Positions 16,238-25,500 of a DNA stretch of 37,387 bases are shown here, piece by piece. Position 1 is the stretch's first letter. Each line of letters starts with the position of its first letter. Below the pieces are notes generated by a model. The model worked only from the letters and a program-made list of their open reading frames with translations, did not search any database and was not told the origin of the DNA. Made by a program: the position numbers and the translations under genes. The stretch comes from Lachnospiraceae bacterium (GTDB lineage Bacteria > Bacillota > Clostridia > Lachnospirales > Lachnospiraceae), in the NCBI GenBank assembly GCA_017622575.1, contig JAGAQU010000021.1, positions 1 to 37,387 on the forward strand, in the 5' to 3' direction.

Positions 16238-16249
16238 GTTCAATTTTTT

Positions 16250-16450
16250 TTATGCATTTTTGGTTAACAGATCATCAAGCGCAACTGCTGCCTGCTCATC
16301 CATTTTCTGTAAAGCTTGGCTGTAAATATCCATGGTTGTGCTTGTCTGTGCATGACCTAATCTGTTGGACACAGTTTTCACATCAACATTCTGACTGATA
16401 AGCAATGTGGCTGATGTGTGTCGCAATTCATGGAGAGGGATGTCCGGCAA
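16250..16450 (-). pseudogene. C-terminal fragment of a tyrosine recombinase/integrase
   Basis: About 66 residues with the catalytic-domain end of phage/ICE integrases: HELRHTSATLLI (H-x-x-R), RLGHAQTSTTMDIYSQA (His and the nucleophile Tyr). The frame begins abruptly at the junction near 16449, with no start codon or N-terminal part, so it is a truncated remnant. Confidence 0.85.
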
Positions 16451-16539
16451 CTTCTTTGGAAAATATAGTCAAAGATGTAAAGAAAGCTTATAAAAAGTAT
16501 GAGAAAATTGCAGACAAGATAGACAAAGCAATTGATTAG
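16450..16539 (+). pseudogene. 3' end of an unidentified element gene
   Basis: An open frame reading TSLENIVKDVKKAYKKYEKI, ending in ADKIDKAID before a TAG at 16537-16539. It is fused at its 5' side to the integrase fragment of the opposite strand. It is Lys-rich and helical. It has no start or ribosome site and is taken as the other side of the deletion; the original product is unknown. Confidence 0.4.
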
Positions 16540-16689
16540 TAAAAATCAAGGTATGGAATTAATCCATGCCCTGTGCTATTATATAGGGACACGGTTACAC
16601 GCACGAAGCGAAAATGATAATATATTTAACCGGGTAGCCGGGGGACGTGCTCACATCCGATCCGAGCCTTACGGAAAGGTGTGATGCTT

Positions 16690-16773
16690 ATGAGTACATA
16701 TGAAGAATTCATGGTGTTTTTAACCATAGGTCTTTTGATCGTAGCAATTCTGAATTTGAAAAATAAGAAATAG
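16690..16773 (+). CDS. Putative holin-like toxin of a type I toxin-antitoxin module
   Basis: 27 aa, MSTYEEFMVFLTIGLLIVAI then LNLKNKK: one membrane helix with a short basic tail, the form of the 'putative holin-like toxin' (Hol_Tox) peptides of Firmicutes. AAAGGTG lies 9 nt before ATG 16690; an upstream in-frame ATG at 16684 is too close to it. CCTT (16667-16670) can pair with AAGG (16676-16679), which would hide the ribosome site. An extended -10 TGCTATTAT at 16574-16582 may start a leader of about 100 nt. A convergent antisense RNA overlaps its 3' end. Confidence 0.7.
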   Translation: MSTYEEFMVFLTIGLLIVAILNLKNKK

Positions 16774-16872
16774 CCGTCCTGCTCTCGTCAAAGTTTAGGA
16801 ACGGCTATTCTTAGCTAAGTAATAAATTTCGCCGGGTCGGGTGAAGTGCACTCACCTTCCGACTGCCTCGTT
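16760..16872 (-). ncRNA. Antisense antitoxin RNA (predicted), convergent with the holin-like toxin
   Basis: Minus-strand promoter TTGCAA (16901-16906), 16-bp spacer, TATAAT (16879-16884). The RNA would begin near 16872 and end after the hairpin formed by 16801-16809 and 16769-16777 (AATAGCCGT/ACGGCTATT), followed on the minus strand by TTCTTATTTTT. It overlaps the 3' end of the toxin message. Its 5' part (16841-16862) is a diverged direct repeat of the toxin leader (16641-16660, both containing GTG..CTCAC.TCCGA), so the two RNAs can also pair there, as in the par/Fst system. Confidence 0.55.
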
Positions 16873-16943
16873 AAGTATATTATAGCAAATGATATACATT
16901 TTGCAATAATTAATAAAAAATACATATCAGCTTATAATATATT

Positions 16944-16962
16944 TGGTTAACATTTGGTTAAC
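16944..16962 (+). repeat. Right 19-bp direct repeat (TGGTTAAC-type)
   Basis: Exact copy of the sequence at 16219-16237. It marks the far edge of the element scar. Downstream (16963-17100) is AT-rich and shows no gene. Confidence 0.8.
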
Positions 16963-17103
16963 AAAATTATAAAACATCATAATAAAATATGAAACAGTAT
17001 AAAACGAAAAAGTTCGGAAAACGTTGAAACAGGCATTCCTTGAATAACATAAAAAGCTGTGAAAAGTGTTTTTTATAAGAGAAGGGTATGTGAAGTCGGA
17101 AAC

Positions 17104-17164
17104 GCTTGCTATACCCTCGGAAGCTAAAAAGCGAGGGTATAGCAAGCAAAAATGATATTTTTTT
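17104..17164 (+). promoter_or_regulatory. 16-bp perfect inverted repeat in the leader of the pyridoxal kinase gene
   Basis: GCTTGCTATACCCTCG (17104-17119) pairs perfectly with CGAGGGTATAGCAAGC (17132-17147) around a 12-nt loop. Seven T follow at 17158-17164, 10 nt beyond the stem. It may be a terminator/attenuator or a protein-binding palindrome. I see no upstream gene in the same direction that needs a terminator. Confidence 0.6.
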
Positions 17165-17181
17165 AATGGAGATATATCGGC

Positions 17182-18024
17182 ATGAATCATCAAACACCTA
17201 TAACCCAGAAAAAAATAGCAGCCATCAATGACCTGTCCGGCTACGGCAGATGTGCCCTCACAGTGGCTATTCCTGTGATCTCTCATATGAGGTTGCAGTG
17301 CTGTCCGGTACCCACCTCCATCTTGTCAAATCATACGGGCTACAGCGAATACTTTTTTGACGACTATTCGGACAGACTTCCTGCTTACATTTCCATGTGG
17401 AAAAAGCTGGATCTTCATTTTGACGGCATTATGTCAGGCTTTCTCGGCTCCAAAGAGCAGATCGGCATCGTGGAAGATTTTATCCGGCAGTTTGCCACAG
17501 AGGACACAAAGGTGATAGTGGATCCCGTGATGGGGGACCACGGAAAGATTGCAGGCACTTATACGGAAGAAATGTGTATGGAGATGAGGCGTCTTGTATC
17601 CCTTGCGGATATCATCACACCGAATCTTACGGAAGCCTGCCGCCTTACCGATACCCCCTACAGGGAAACGGGCTGGAAGGAGAAGGAACTTCTTTCCATG
17701 GCAGAGCAGTTGAATGAAATGGGACCGGAGCAGATCGTGATCACAGGAATCCCTAAAGGACAGTTTATTGCCAACTTTGTCTATGAAAAGGGAACGCAGC
17801 CCGGTATGATCAGAACTCATAAAGTAGGGGATGAGCGATGTGGTACGGGAGATCTTTTTGCAGCGATTGTTGCGGCTGATGCGGTCAACGGAGTTCCCTT
17901 TCGGGAGTCGGTACGAAAGGCATCTGTTTTTGTGAGGAAAAGTATGGTAAAATCGATTGAGAGGGGTATTGACAGAAAAAACGGTGTGTGCTTTGAAGAG
18001 ATTCTGCATACACTGAAAGTGTAA
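17182..18024 (+). CDS. Pyridoxal/pyridoxamine kinase (PdxY/PdxK type)
   Basis: 280 aa, ribokinase-like fold. It phosphorylates pyridoxal, pyridoxamine or pyridoxine to the 5'-phosphate forms in vitamin B6 salvage. Visible motifs: INDLSGYGRCALTVAIPVIS at the N-terminus, DPVMGDHGK, ITPNLTEACRLT, and the anion-hole motif CGTGDLFAAI with the catalytic Asp. It is followed by cardiolipin synthase after 16 bp, so they may share a transcript. Confidence 0.9.
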   Translation: MNHQTPITQKKIAAINDLSGYGRCALTVAIPVISHMRLQCCPVPTSILSNHTGYSEYFFDDYSDRLPAYISMWKKLDLHFDGIMSGFLGSKEQIGIVEDFIRQFATEDTKVIVDPVMGDHGKIAGTYTEEMCMEMRRLVSLADIITPNLTEACRLTDTPYRETGWKEKELLSMAEQLNEMGPEQIVITGIPKGQFIANFVYEKGTQPGMIRTHKVGDERCGTGDLFAAIVAADAVNGVPFRESVRKASVFVRKSMVKSIERGIDRKNGVCFEEILHTLKV

Positions 18025-18040
18025 AGGAGCGAATTTCGCT

Positions 18041-19588
18041 ATGAAACGTTTTATCAATGGTGCTTTCAAAATTATATTCAGCCGTACATTGATCATAATA
18101 CTGATGTTGCTTTTACAGATTGCCGTGCTTTTCTTCAGCTTCACCTGGCTTGGAAATTACATGGATTATATCTGGGAAGGGATGAGCTTTCTGGGGGCGA
18201 TTTTGATTGTCTTTATCATTAACAGAGATGAACCCACAGAATTTAAGCTTACCTGGATCATTCCCATTTGCGTTTTCCCGGTGTTCGGCGCTTTGATTTA
18301 TCTGTTTGTGATCTCCAATGCAGGCGGTATCGGTTTAAAAGCCAAGACCTACATTCGAATGAAAGAGACGGAAGGCCTTCTTTACACCTCCGAGGAAACG
18401 AAGGAAGCTATCGGGGAATGTAATGATTCCTTTAAAGGCTTTTCCAATTATATGGAAAATCGGGCGGGCTATCCCACTTATCACAACTCAACAGTGGAGT
18501 ATTATCCTCTGGGAGAAGACAAATTTAAAGATCTTCTGGAAGAATTAAAGAAAGCAAAACGCTTTATTTTTCTGGAGTATTTTATTCTGGAACGGGGTAT
18601 TATGTGGAATGCGGTACTGGATATCCTGAAGGAAAAGGTGAAAGAAGGGGTAGAAGTGCGTGTCATGTATGATGGCATGTGTTCTATTTTACTGCTTCCC
18701 TATCGGTATCCGAAAGAACTTGAGCAATATGGAATCAAGGCAAAAATGTTTGCCCCCATCATTCCCTTCCTCTCTACCAGTCAAAATAACAGAGATCACA
18801 GAAAGATAGTAGTAATTGACGGAAAAGTTGCATTTACCGGTGGAGTCAATCTTGCCGATGAATACATTAACCAGAAGGTGGTATACGGACATTGGAAGGA
18901 TGTGGCCGTAAAAATCACCGGTGATGCGGTGCGCAGCTTTACGGTTATGTTCCTGCAGATGTGGAATGTGTCGGAAAAAGGAACCGAGGATTATGAAAGA
19001 TATTTGCAGGATATAGAGTATGAGCAGCCTTTGTACCATGACGGGTTTGTGATTCCCTATGGGGAAACTCCCACTATGAAACGGGAAGTGGCAAAGACGG
19101 TATACGAGTCTATGATCAACAGTGCCAATAAATATGTACATATCATGACGCCATACTTTATTGTGGAAAGAGAGTTTTTGGACAGTATGCGCTTTGCGGC
19201 AGGAAGAGGCGTGGAGGTCTCCATGATTCTTCCCCACATTCCGGACAAGAAAATCGTGTATTACATTGCCAGAACCTTCTATCCGGAGCTGCTAAGATCG
19301 GGCATTAAGGTATATGAGTATACACCCGGTTTTGTTCATGCAAAGACCTTTGCTTCGGATGATATCAGCGCTACGGTGGGCACTATCAATCTCGATTACA
19401 GAAGCTTTTATCATCACTTTGAGTGCGGAGCATACTTTTATGACAATAAAGTTGTGGGAAAGGTGGAAGAGGATTTCCAGAATACACTGTTAAAGTGTCA
19501 GGAGGTAACCTGGGATTATTATAAGAAGATACCTCTCTATCAGAAGATACTGGGAAGGATATTCCGCTTGGTTGCACCACTTATGTAG
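18041..19588 (+). CDS. cls: Cardiolipin synthase
   Basis: 515 aa, phospholipase D superfamily. Two N-terminal membrane segments (about residues 10-35 and 45-85) are followed by two HKD motifs, DHRKIVVIDGKVAFTGG (about residue 251) and VHAKTFASDD (about residue 431), each HxKxxxxD. It joins two phosphatidylglycerols into cardiolipin and glycerol at the membrane. Length and architecture are normal for bacterial Cls. AGGAG lies 11 nt before the start. The next gene follows after 24 bp. Confidence 0.93.
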   Translation: MKRFINGAFKIIFSRTLIIILMLLLQIAVLFFSFTWLGNYMDYIWEGMSFLGAILIVFIINRDEPTEFKLTWIIPICVFPVFGALIYLFVISNAGGIGLKAKTYIRMKETEGLLYTSEETKEAIGECNDSFKGFSNYMENRAGYPTYHNSTVEYYPLGEDKFKDLLEELKKAKRFIFLEYFILERGIMWNAVLDILKEKVKEGVEVRVMYDGMCSILLLPYRYPKELEQYGIKAKMFAPIIPFLSTSQNNRDHRKIVVIDGKVAFTGGVNLADEYINQKVVYGHWKDVAVKITGDAVRSFTVMFLQMWNVSEKGTEDYERYLQDIEYEQPLYHDGFVIPYGETPTMKREVAKTVYESMINSANKYVHIMTPYFIVEREFLDSMRFAAGRGVEVSMILPHIPDKKIVYYIARTFYPELLRSGIKVYEYTPGFVHAKTFASDDISATVGTINLDYRSFYHHFECGAYFYDNKVVGKVEEDFQNTLLKCQEVTWDYYKKIPLYQKILGRIFRLVAPLM

Positions 19589-19612
19589 GATTTATTTGCG
19601 GAGGGAAATGCT

Positions 19613-21355
19613 ATGGAAAAAATACGGAACAAAAGTATCGCAGAGAGAATGAACAAAATGAGCTATCAGAATTTCAATGTCAGTGTTTATTGTCCTGTAT
19701 CCAATATCAATAAAATAACTGATTTTGAAGATTTTGACAGGAAGTTTAAGCTGCTGTACGGTAACGTGAAGATCGGCCGTGCCTATCTGGAATGTTACCG
19801 TGGCATGGAATGGTGTGATAAGGAACAGCTCCTTAAGGTGAAATCATTTTTCGAGAGTAAGGGAATTGCGACCTCGGGCGGCATTACCACCTGTGACGAC
19901 AGCAATAATGAAGGATTTATCTCGCTTTGTTATTCGACAGAAAAGGGACAGGAAATCTTAAAGAAAGCCGTTACCTTAAATGCAGAGGTGTTTGACGAGC
20001 TTATTTTTGATGATTTTTATTTCCTCAACTGCCGCTGCGAAGCGTGCATTAAGCAGAAAGGAGATCGCAGCTGGTCACAGTTCCGCCTTGATCAGAAAAA
20101 GTGGATTACGGAAGAGATTGTGATGAAAACGGCGAAGGAGATCAATCCCGACATCAACGTGATCGTAAAATATCCCCAGTGGTACGAGGATTACAATGAA
20201 ACAGGATATGATCTGAAGATGGAACCGGCACTTTTTGATTCTATCTACACGGGAACAGAGACCAGAAATCCTACTTATGCACAGCAGCATCTGCCCAAAT
20301 ATCTGAGCTATTTTGTGATGCGTTATCTGGAAAGCGCAGCACCCGGAAGAAACCTGGGTGGGTGGTTTGACCCTTACGAATGTACATATAATATAACCTC
20401 TTATTTGGAGCAGGGGTATCTCACACTATTCGGAAAGGCAAAAGAAGTGACGCTGTTTTGCCTGGATTCTCTGATAAAGGATAGTGATTACCGTACCTTT
20501 CCACCGGCGCTCGGTCAGATGTTTGAGGAAGTGGACTCTTATCTCGGAAAGCTTGGTAAACCTGTGGGAGCAGCTGCCTACAGACCCGCATATGGAAGAG
20601 GAGAAAACAATCTTCACAATTACCTCGGTATGTGTGGTGTTCCCATGGAACCCTGTATCGACTATCCGGAACAGGCAAAGGTGATCTTCCTTGCGGAGAG
20701 TGCAGCGGATGACACTTTGATTGCTGAAAAGATGAAGAAGAGCCTGATCGGCGGTGCTGATGTCATTGTGACCAGCGGTTTTGTGAGAAAACTGGGAGAT
20801 ATTTTTAAGAAAGAATTTGTCAATGTGACATATTCATCAAGAAAAGCGATTGTGCGCGATTATGCGGACACAAAGAACAACGGAGTGTCAGTCAGCGGAA
20901 GATACAGCGGGGACAAGGAGATCCTGATCCCGCAGCTTGATTACTGCACCAATGATATCTGGGAGCTTGCTGCAGCCTATGGCACAGACAACAATTTCCC
21001 GATTGTGCTTCGTTTAAGCTTTGGGGCAGGAAGACTCAGCATCATCACGATCCCCGACAATATGGGAGATCTGTATCACTACCCTGAAAAGGTGCTGAAT
21101 GTGATCAGAAATCTGTTTTCAGCGGAAATGCCGGCCTCTTTGGAAGCTCCTTCCAAAATACAGCTTTTTGCATATGATAATGACAAGATTATTGTGCGTT
21201 CCGACCTTGATTATTACGAGAGTGTAACGCTTCATCTGTCAGATCGTTTTACAGTGGTCAGAGATATGATAAAGGGAGTGGAGATTCCCGTAAAAGATCA
21301 CCGGGTAACGGCACAGATTACTCCCGGTGTCAACTATGTGCTTGAACTGAAATAA
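19613..21355 (+). CDS. Unrecognised 580-aa protein, possibly glycoside-hydrolase-like
   Basis: No signal peptide. The first 300 residues alternate strand and helix like a TIM barrel and include FDDFYFLNCRCEACIKQKGD (near residue 127), reminiscent of the acidic-plus-CxC loop of GH42-like enzymes. Residues about 335-500 look like a glutamine-amidotransferase-type fold (VIFLAESAADDTLIAEKMKK, GGADVIVTSGF, RLSIITIPDN), and the last 65 form a small beta domain. This order resembles beta-galactosidases of family GH42, but I cannot assign a family or catalytic pair. It sits tail to tail with cellobiose phosphorylase and may act on related sugars. GGAGGG lies 7 nt before the start. Confidence 0.6.
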   Translation: MEKIRNKSIAERMNKMSYQNFNVSVYCPVSNINKITDFEDFDRKFKLLYGNVKIGRAYLECYRGMEWCDKEQLLKVKSFFESKGIATSGGITTCDDSNNEGFISLCYSTEKGQEILKKAVTLNAEVFDELIFDDFYFLNCRCEACIKQKGDRSWSQFRLDQKKWITEEIVMKTAKEINPDINVIVKYPQWYEDYNETGYDLKMEPALFDSIYTGTETRNPTYAQQHLPKYLSYFVMRYLESAAPGRNLGGWFDPYECTYNITSYLEQGYLTLFGKAKEVTLFCLDSLIKDSDYRTFPPALGQMFEEVDSYLGKLGKPVGAAAYRPAYGRGENNLHNYLGMCGVPMEPCIDYPEQAKVIFLAESAADDTLIAEKMKKSLIGGADVIVTSGFVRKLGDIFKKEFVNVTYSSRKAIVRDYADTKNNGVSVSGRYSGDKEILIPQLDYCTNDIWELAAAYGTDNNFPIVLRLSFGAGRLSIITIPDNMGDLYHYPEKVLNVIRNLFSAEMPASLEAPSKIQLFAYDNDKIIVRSDLDYYESVTLHLSDRFTVVRDMIKGVEIPVKDHRVTAQITPGVNYVLELK

Positions 21356-21401
21356 ACTGACAGAGATAATAAATAAAAAATGAATGACAGACATAAAGAA
21401 A

Positions 21402-21431
21402 GGGCCGGCAAATGAATGCCGGCCCCTTTTT
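21402..21431. terminator. Terminator between the convergent 580-aa and cellobiose phosphorylase genes
   Basis: Stem GGGCCGGCA (21402-21410)/TGCCGGCCC (21417-21425), then C and T5. Strong in the plus direction. Confidence 0.85.
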
Positions 21432-21481
21432 CATTGCTTGCAAATCAGACAACTCACAGAGCATGTCGTCATTTGAAATCT

Positions 21482-23917
21482 TTATCCCATTGTCACGACT
21501 ACGTCGTATGTCTCTTTGCCCTTAACATAAGGGATGACACATCCTTCGACAGGAGTGCCGTCAACAGTGATGCTCTTAACGCCCTTTTCAACATTGTCAG
21601 GATTTACAACCTTAATATTGTAGGTTCCTTCTCTGAACTTTCTGGTCAACTCGAAATCACCAAAGTCCTTAGGTACACAGGGATTAATGGAAAGACCCTT
21701 GTGTGTAGGATATACGCCTAAGATGTACTGGGATACATTGACAAAGGTCCACGCAGCAGTACCGGTCAGCCAGCTGTTCTTTGCCTCACCAAAGAATTTG
21801 GCATCACGTCCGGCAACCATCTGGGAGTATACATAAGGCTCTGTTCTGTGAATTTCACTGATATCTTCAATATAGGCAGGACAGGTCTTTTTATAAATTT
21901 CGAAAGCTCTGTCACCTCTGCCGATCACGGTTTCAGCAATGGAAACCCAGGGATTATTGTGGCAGAAGATACCTGCATTCTCTTTATATCCGGGTGGATA
22001 GGAAGAAACTTCGCCAAGCTCCAGATGATATCTTGTGTAAGCGGGTTGTAAAATCATAACACCGTATTTGGTATCCAGTCTCTCTTTTACGGAATCGAGT
22101 GCTTTCTTTGCGAGACCTTCTTTTACGCCGACGCCGGCAAGTACGCAGAAGCCCTGAGGTTCGATGAAGATCTGACCTTCCTCACATTCCTTGGAACCAA
22201 CCTTGTTGCTGTATGCATCATAAGCACGAACGAACCATTCACCATCCCAGCCATCCTTTAAGATAGCATCATACATGATCTGAACTTCCTTGCGGGCTCT
22301 GTCGGCTTCTGCCTGGTCACCCATCAGCTCACACAGCTGTGCATATTCTTCGCCGTATTTCACGAACATACCTGCAATGAATACAGATTCAGCAACGGGT
22401 CCTTCGCTAGGACCGAAGGTCTGGAAAGATTCACCGGGATGCTCTGAGAAGCAGTTCAGATTCAGGCAGTCATTCCAGTCTGCACGTCCGATCAGAGGCA
22501 GGTTGTGAGGTCCCTTGTGGTTAACAATATAGTCAAAGGAACGTTTCAGATGATCCATCAGAGGTGTTGCCACGGATTCATCGTTATCAAAAGGTACCAT
22601 ATCCGTAAGAATAGTGGTATCACCTGTTTCTCTTACATAAGCGCTGGTTCCGGCAATGAGCCATAAAGGATCATCGTTAAAGCCGCTTCCGATGTCGGAG
22701 TTACCCTTCTTGGTAAGAGGCTGATACTGATGATAAGCGCTGCCGTCCTGGAACTGAGTGGATGCGATATCGATGATTCTTTCTCTTGCTCTGTCGGGGA
22801 TCAGGTGTACGAAACCGAGAAGATCCTGACAGGAATCTCTAAAGCCCATGCCACGTCCGATACCGGATTCATAATAGGAAGCGGAACGGGACATATTGAA
22901 GGTTACCATACACTGATACTGGTTCCAGATGTTAACCATACGGTCAACCTTGTCATTGGAAGATTTTACGGTGTACTTGGAAAGAAGGTTCTTCCAGTAT
23001 TCGTTCAGCTGAGCAAAGGCCTTCTCCACATCCTCGTCGGTCTTATATCTGTCAAGCATCGCATAAGCACGCTTCTTATTAATAATACCATAAGACTCCC
23101 ACTTGTCATCTTCCGGATTCTCTATGTAGCCAAGTACAAAAACATAAGACTTTGTTTCACCGGGCTGTAAGGTTACATTGATCTGATGAGATGCAATGGG
23201 CTGCCAGCCGCTGGCCACGGAGTTGGTGCATGCGCCGTTCTTAACAGCTTCCGGCTCATATGCTCCGTGATATGCACCAAGGAATGCTTCGCGGATGGTA
23301 TCAAAACCGTCAATCTTGGCATTTACGGAGTAAATAGCGTAATGATTACGACGCTCTCTGTATTCTGTCTTGTGGAAAATAGTGGAATCAACCACCTCTA
23401 CTTCGCCGGTACTGTAATTTCTCTGGAAGTTTCTGCTGTCATCATCTGCATTCCAGAGACACCATTCAACATAAGAGAAAATGGAAAGTGTCTTAGGAGC
23501 GGAAGAATTGTTAGTAATTTTTAATTGGCTGACTTCACAGGTATCGTTCATGGGAACGAAAGTGAGGACGGAAGCCTGCACATCGTTTTTGGAAGAAGTA
23601 AAACGGCTGTAACCGATACCGTGACGGCATTCATAAGAGTCAAGTTCTGTCTTGACAGGCTGCCAGCCGGGATTCCAGATCGTATCTCCATCCTTGATAT
23701 AAATGTATTTGCCGTTAATGTCAGCAGGAACATCGTTGTAACGATAACGGGTGAGTCTTAATAACTTTGCATCCTTATAAAAGGAATAACCACCGCAGGT
23801 ATTGGATATCAGACTGAAGAAATCATTGCAGCCGAGATAGTTGATCCAGGGAAGCGGGGTTTTGGGGGTTGTGATAACGTACTCGCGGTTGGCGTCATCA
23901 AAATAACCAAATTTCAT
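21482..23917 (-). CDS. Cellobiose phosphorylase (GH94)
   Basis: 811 aa, the same length as the characterised clostridial enzyme and very close to it in recalled sequence from the first residues ([34 protein letters not shown]). Other motifs: [55 protein letters not shown] and the catalytic-acid region [13 protein letters not shown]. It splits cellobiose with phosphate into glucose-1-phosphate and glucose in the cytoplasm; there is no signal peptide. ATG 23917 has GAAGGAGAAGGAG upstream. The promoter (23995-24023) and an operator (23964-23977) face the divergent LacI-type regulator. Confidence 0.95.
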   Translation of the reverse strand: MKFGYFDDANREYVITTPKTPLPWINYLGCNDFFSLISNTCGGYSFYKDAKLLRLTRYRYNDVPADINGKYIYIKDGDTIWNPGWQPVKTELDSYECRHGIGYSRFTSSKNDVQASVLTFVPMNDTCEVSQLKITNNSSAPKTLSIFSYVEWCLWNADDDSRNFQRNYSTGEVEVVDSTIFHKTEYRERRNHYAIYSVNAKIDGFDTIREAFLGAYHGAYEPEAVKNGACTNSVASGWQPIASHQINVTLQPGETKSYVFVLGYIENPEDDKWESYGIINKKRAYAMLDRYKTDEDVEKAFAQLNEYWKNLLSKYTVKSSNDKVDRMVNIWNQYQCMVTFNMSRSASYYESGIGRGMGFRDSCQDLLGFVHLIPDRARERIIDIASTQFQDGSAYHQYQPLTKKGNSDIGSGFNDDPLWLIAGTSAYVRETGDTTILTDMVPFDNDESVATPLMDHLKRSFDYIVNHKGPHNLPLIGRADWNDCLNLNCFSEHPGESFQTFGPSEGPVAESVFIAGMFVKYGEEYAQLCELMGDQAEADRARKEVQIMYDAILKDGWDGEWFVRAYDAYSNKVGSKECEEGQIFIEPQGFCVLAGVGVKEGLAKKALDSVKERLDTKYGVMILQPAYTRYHLELGEVSSYPPGYKENAGIFCHNNPWVSIAETVIGRGDRAFEIYKKTCPAYIEDISEIHRTEPYVYSQMVAGRDAKFFGEAKNSWLTGTAAWTFVNVSQYILGVYPTHKGLSINPCVPKDFGDFELTRKFREGTYNIKVVNPDNVEKGVKSITVDGTPVEGCVIPYVKGKETYDVVVTMG

Positions 23918-23963
23918 AGCTCCTTCTCCTTCATAAATAAGTGTATTTTGATCAATGCGATTC

Positions 23964-24023
23964 AGAAAACGTTTAAGTTCTCTGTATAATCAGAATTATA
24001 CATAAAACATACGAGTAATGCAA
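23964..24023 (-). promoter_or_regulatory. Promoter and LacI-type operator of cellobiose phosphorylase
   Basis: Minus strand: -35 TTGCAT (24018-24023), 17-bp spacer, -10 TATAAT (23995-24000). Just downstream lies AGAAAACGTTTAAG (plus strand, about 23964-23977), with the AACGTT core of LacI-family operators. Repressor bound there would block the start of transcription. A near-copy sits at the regulator's own promoter. Confidence 0.65.
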
Positions 24024-24265
24024 TAATAAAATTGTGCATTTTCTCCCTAAATAGTGAAGCGCGAAGAAGAAAAATAAACAAATTGCAAAAAGAAAAGTGG
24101 AAAAATGAGAGAAACTGATGATTTGGAAAATTAAATTAAGTTAACTTTAAACAGTATTTAAGTAAATAAATTAAGTCAATTGTAAAAAACTGCAAAAAAA
24201 TCGTACAAAAATCTGTAGAAGTTTACTGAAAATGTATAAGTTGCATAAAAAAGTGAAAAAAAGTA

Positions 24266-24314
24266 TTGCAAAAGTGTCCAATTTGATATACACTTAAGAT
24301 ACGAAAACGATTAA
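24266..24314 (+). promoter_or_regulatory. Promoter and operator of the LacI-type regulator
   Basis: TTGCAA (24266-24271), 17-bp spacer, TACACT (24289-24294), then CGAAAACGATTAAG at about 24301-24314, matching the operator at 23964 in 12 of 14 positions. This suggests autoregulation and joint control of the divergent genes. The 24024-24265 stretch between the two promoters is very AT-rich with no gene. Confidence 0.6.
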
Positions 24315-24425
24315 GTGATTTAAGTGTTTTTTCGGCGTTTTCAGTAATCGCTCATCTGTAGTAAGGCTGGGTGAAAGATAAAATAAAATATGCCAGACCT
24401 TAGCCACAGAGGGGGAGTAATGAAT

Positions 24426-25439
24426 ATGGTATCGATGAAGGATATTTCGGCGGTGTGCGGTGTATCGATTGCAACCGTCAGTAAGGCACTGAACAATCAC
24501 AAGGACATAGGAGAGGACACAAAGGAACATATCAGACAGGTCGCAAAGGAACTCGGATATCTGCCAAACTCGGCAGCCAAGACACTGAAGACCAACCGTA
24601 CATATAACCTGGGAGTTCTGTTTTCCGATGAGGGACGAAGCGGATTGACCCACGACTATTTCTCTCATGTGCTTGACAGCTTTAAGAGCACGGCTGAAGA
24701 AAAAGGATATGACATTACTTTTATCAATAGCTGCAAGACCAGGAAAGGACGGATGTCCTATCTGGAACACAGCAGATACAGAGGCTTTGACGGTGTGATG
24801 ATTGCCTGCGTGGACTTCGATGATCCCGAGGTTGGAGAACTGGTGAGAAGTGACATCCCGGTAGTGACCATCGATCACCTGTTCAATAACAGATGTACGA
24901 TCGTTTCCGATAATGTAAAGGGGATGAGTGATCTTGTTCATTATGTATACGGAATGGGACATCGCAAAATAGCTTACATACATGGTGCCGATTCAGCAGT
25001 TACACAGAGCAGACTTTCTTCCTTTTACAAGACCTGCGAGGAACTCAAGATAATGGTGCCTGACGGATATATCAGGGAGGCTCCCTACCGCAGTACTTTA
25101 GGGACCTACGCGGAAACTTTGAAATTACTTGATATGAAGGATCCACCCACCTGCATTCTTTATCCTGATGATTTTTCCAGTTTTGGAGGTATCAATGCCA
25201 TCAATTCAAGGGGGCTTAAGATACCGGATGATATATCCATTGCCGGATACGACGGAATCAGAATCGCAAGACATTTTGAACCTCAGCTGACAACCATTAT
25301 TCAGGATACAAAGCGCCTCGGAGAAGAAGCGGCGCTGAAGCTGATCAGTCTGATCGAGAATCCCAAATCGACGATCACGGAACAGATCGTTGTGACAGGA
25401 GAAATCTTTGAAGGCAGATCGGTTGCCAGGCTTAATTGA
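24426..25439 (+). CDS. LacI family transcriptional regulator
   Basis: 337 aa. N-terminal LacI helix-turn-helix MKDISAVCGVSIATVSKALN with the hinge (LPNSAAKTLKTNRTYNLGVLF), then a periplasmic-binding-protein-like ligand domain (GFDGVMIACV, PVVTIDHLF, IAYIHGADSAVTQSRLSSF, DISIAGYDGIRIARHFEPQL). The GGGGGAG ribosome site (24411-24417) is 8 nt from ATG 24426; ATG 24420 is too close to it and ATG 24390 has none. Operators of one type lie at its own promoter and at the cellobiose phosphorylase promoter. The effector is probably a cello-oligosaccharide or derivative. Confidence 0.92.
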   Translation: MVSMKDISAVCGVSIATVSKALNNHKDIGEDTKEHIRQVAKELGYLPNSAAKTLKTNRTYNLGVLFSDEGRSGLTHDYFSHVLDSFKSTAEEKGYDITFINSCKTRKGRMSYLEHSRYRGFDGVMIACVDFDDPEVGELVRSDIPVVTIDHLFNNRCTIVSDNVKGMSDLVHYVYGMGHRKIAYIHGADSAVTQSRLSSFYKTCEELKIMVPDGYIREAPYRSTLGTYAETLKLLDMKDPPTCILYPDDFSSFGGINAINSRGLKIPDDISIAGYDGIRIARHFEPQLTTIIQDTKRLGEEAALKLISLIENPKSTITEQIVVTGEIFEGRSVARLN

Positions 25440-25500
25440 ACTGCTGCGTGAGAAAAGAATCATGCTTAAGTGGTTATAAAACAAAAAAGGAGAGAGTAGT

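Larger units (their letters stand above)
16219..16962. mobile_element. Scar of an integrated element bounded by 19-bp direct repeats
   Basis: The segment starts and ends with the same 19 bp (16219-16237 and 16944-16962). Inside are the C-terminus of a tyrosine recombinase (minus), the 3' end of another gene (plus) joined to it at about 16449, and a complete small toxin/antisense RNA module. Most of the element was deleted between the two gene fragments. No target-site duplicate of the tRNA is present, so the exact attachment site is not resolved. Confidence 0.65.
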
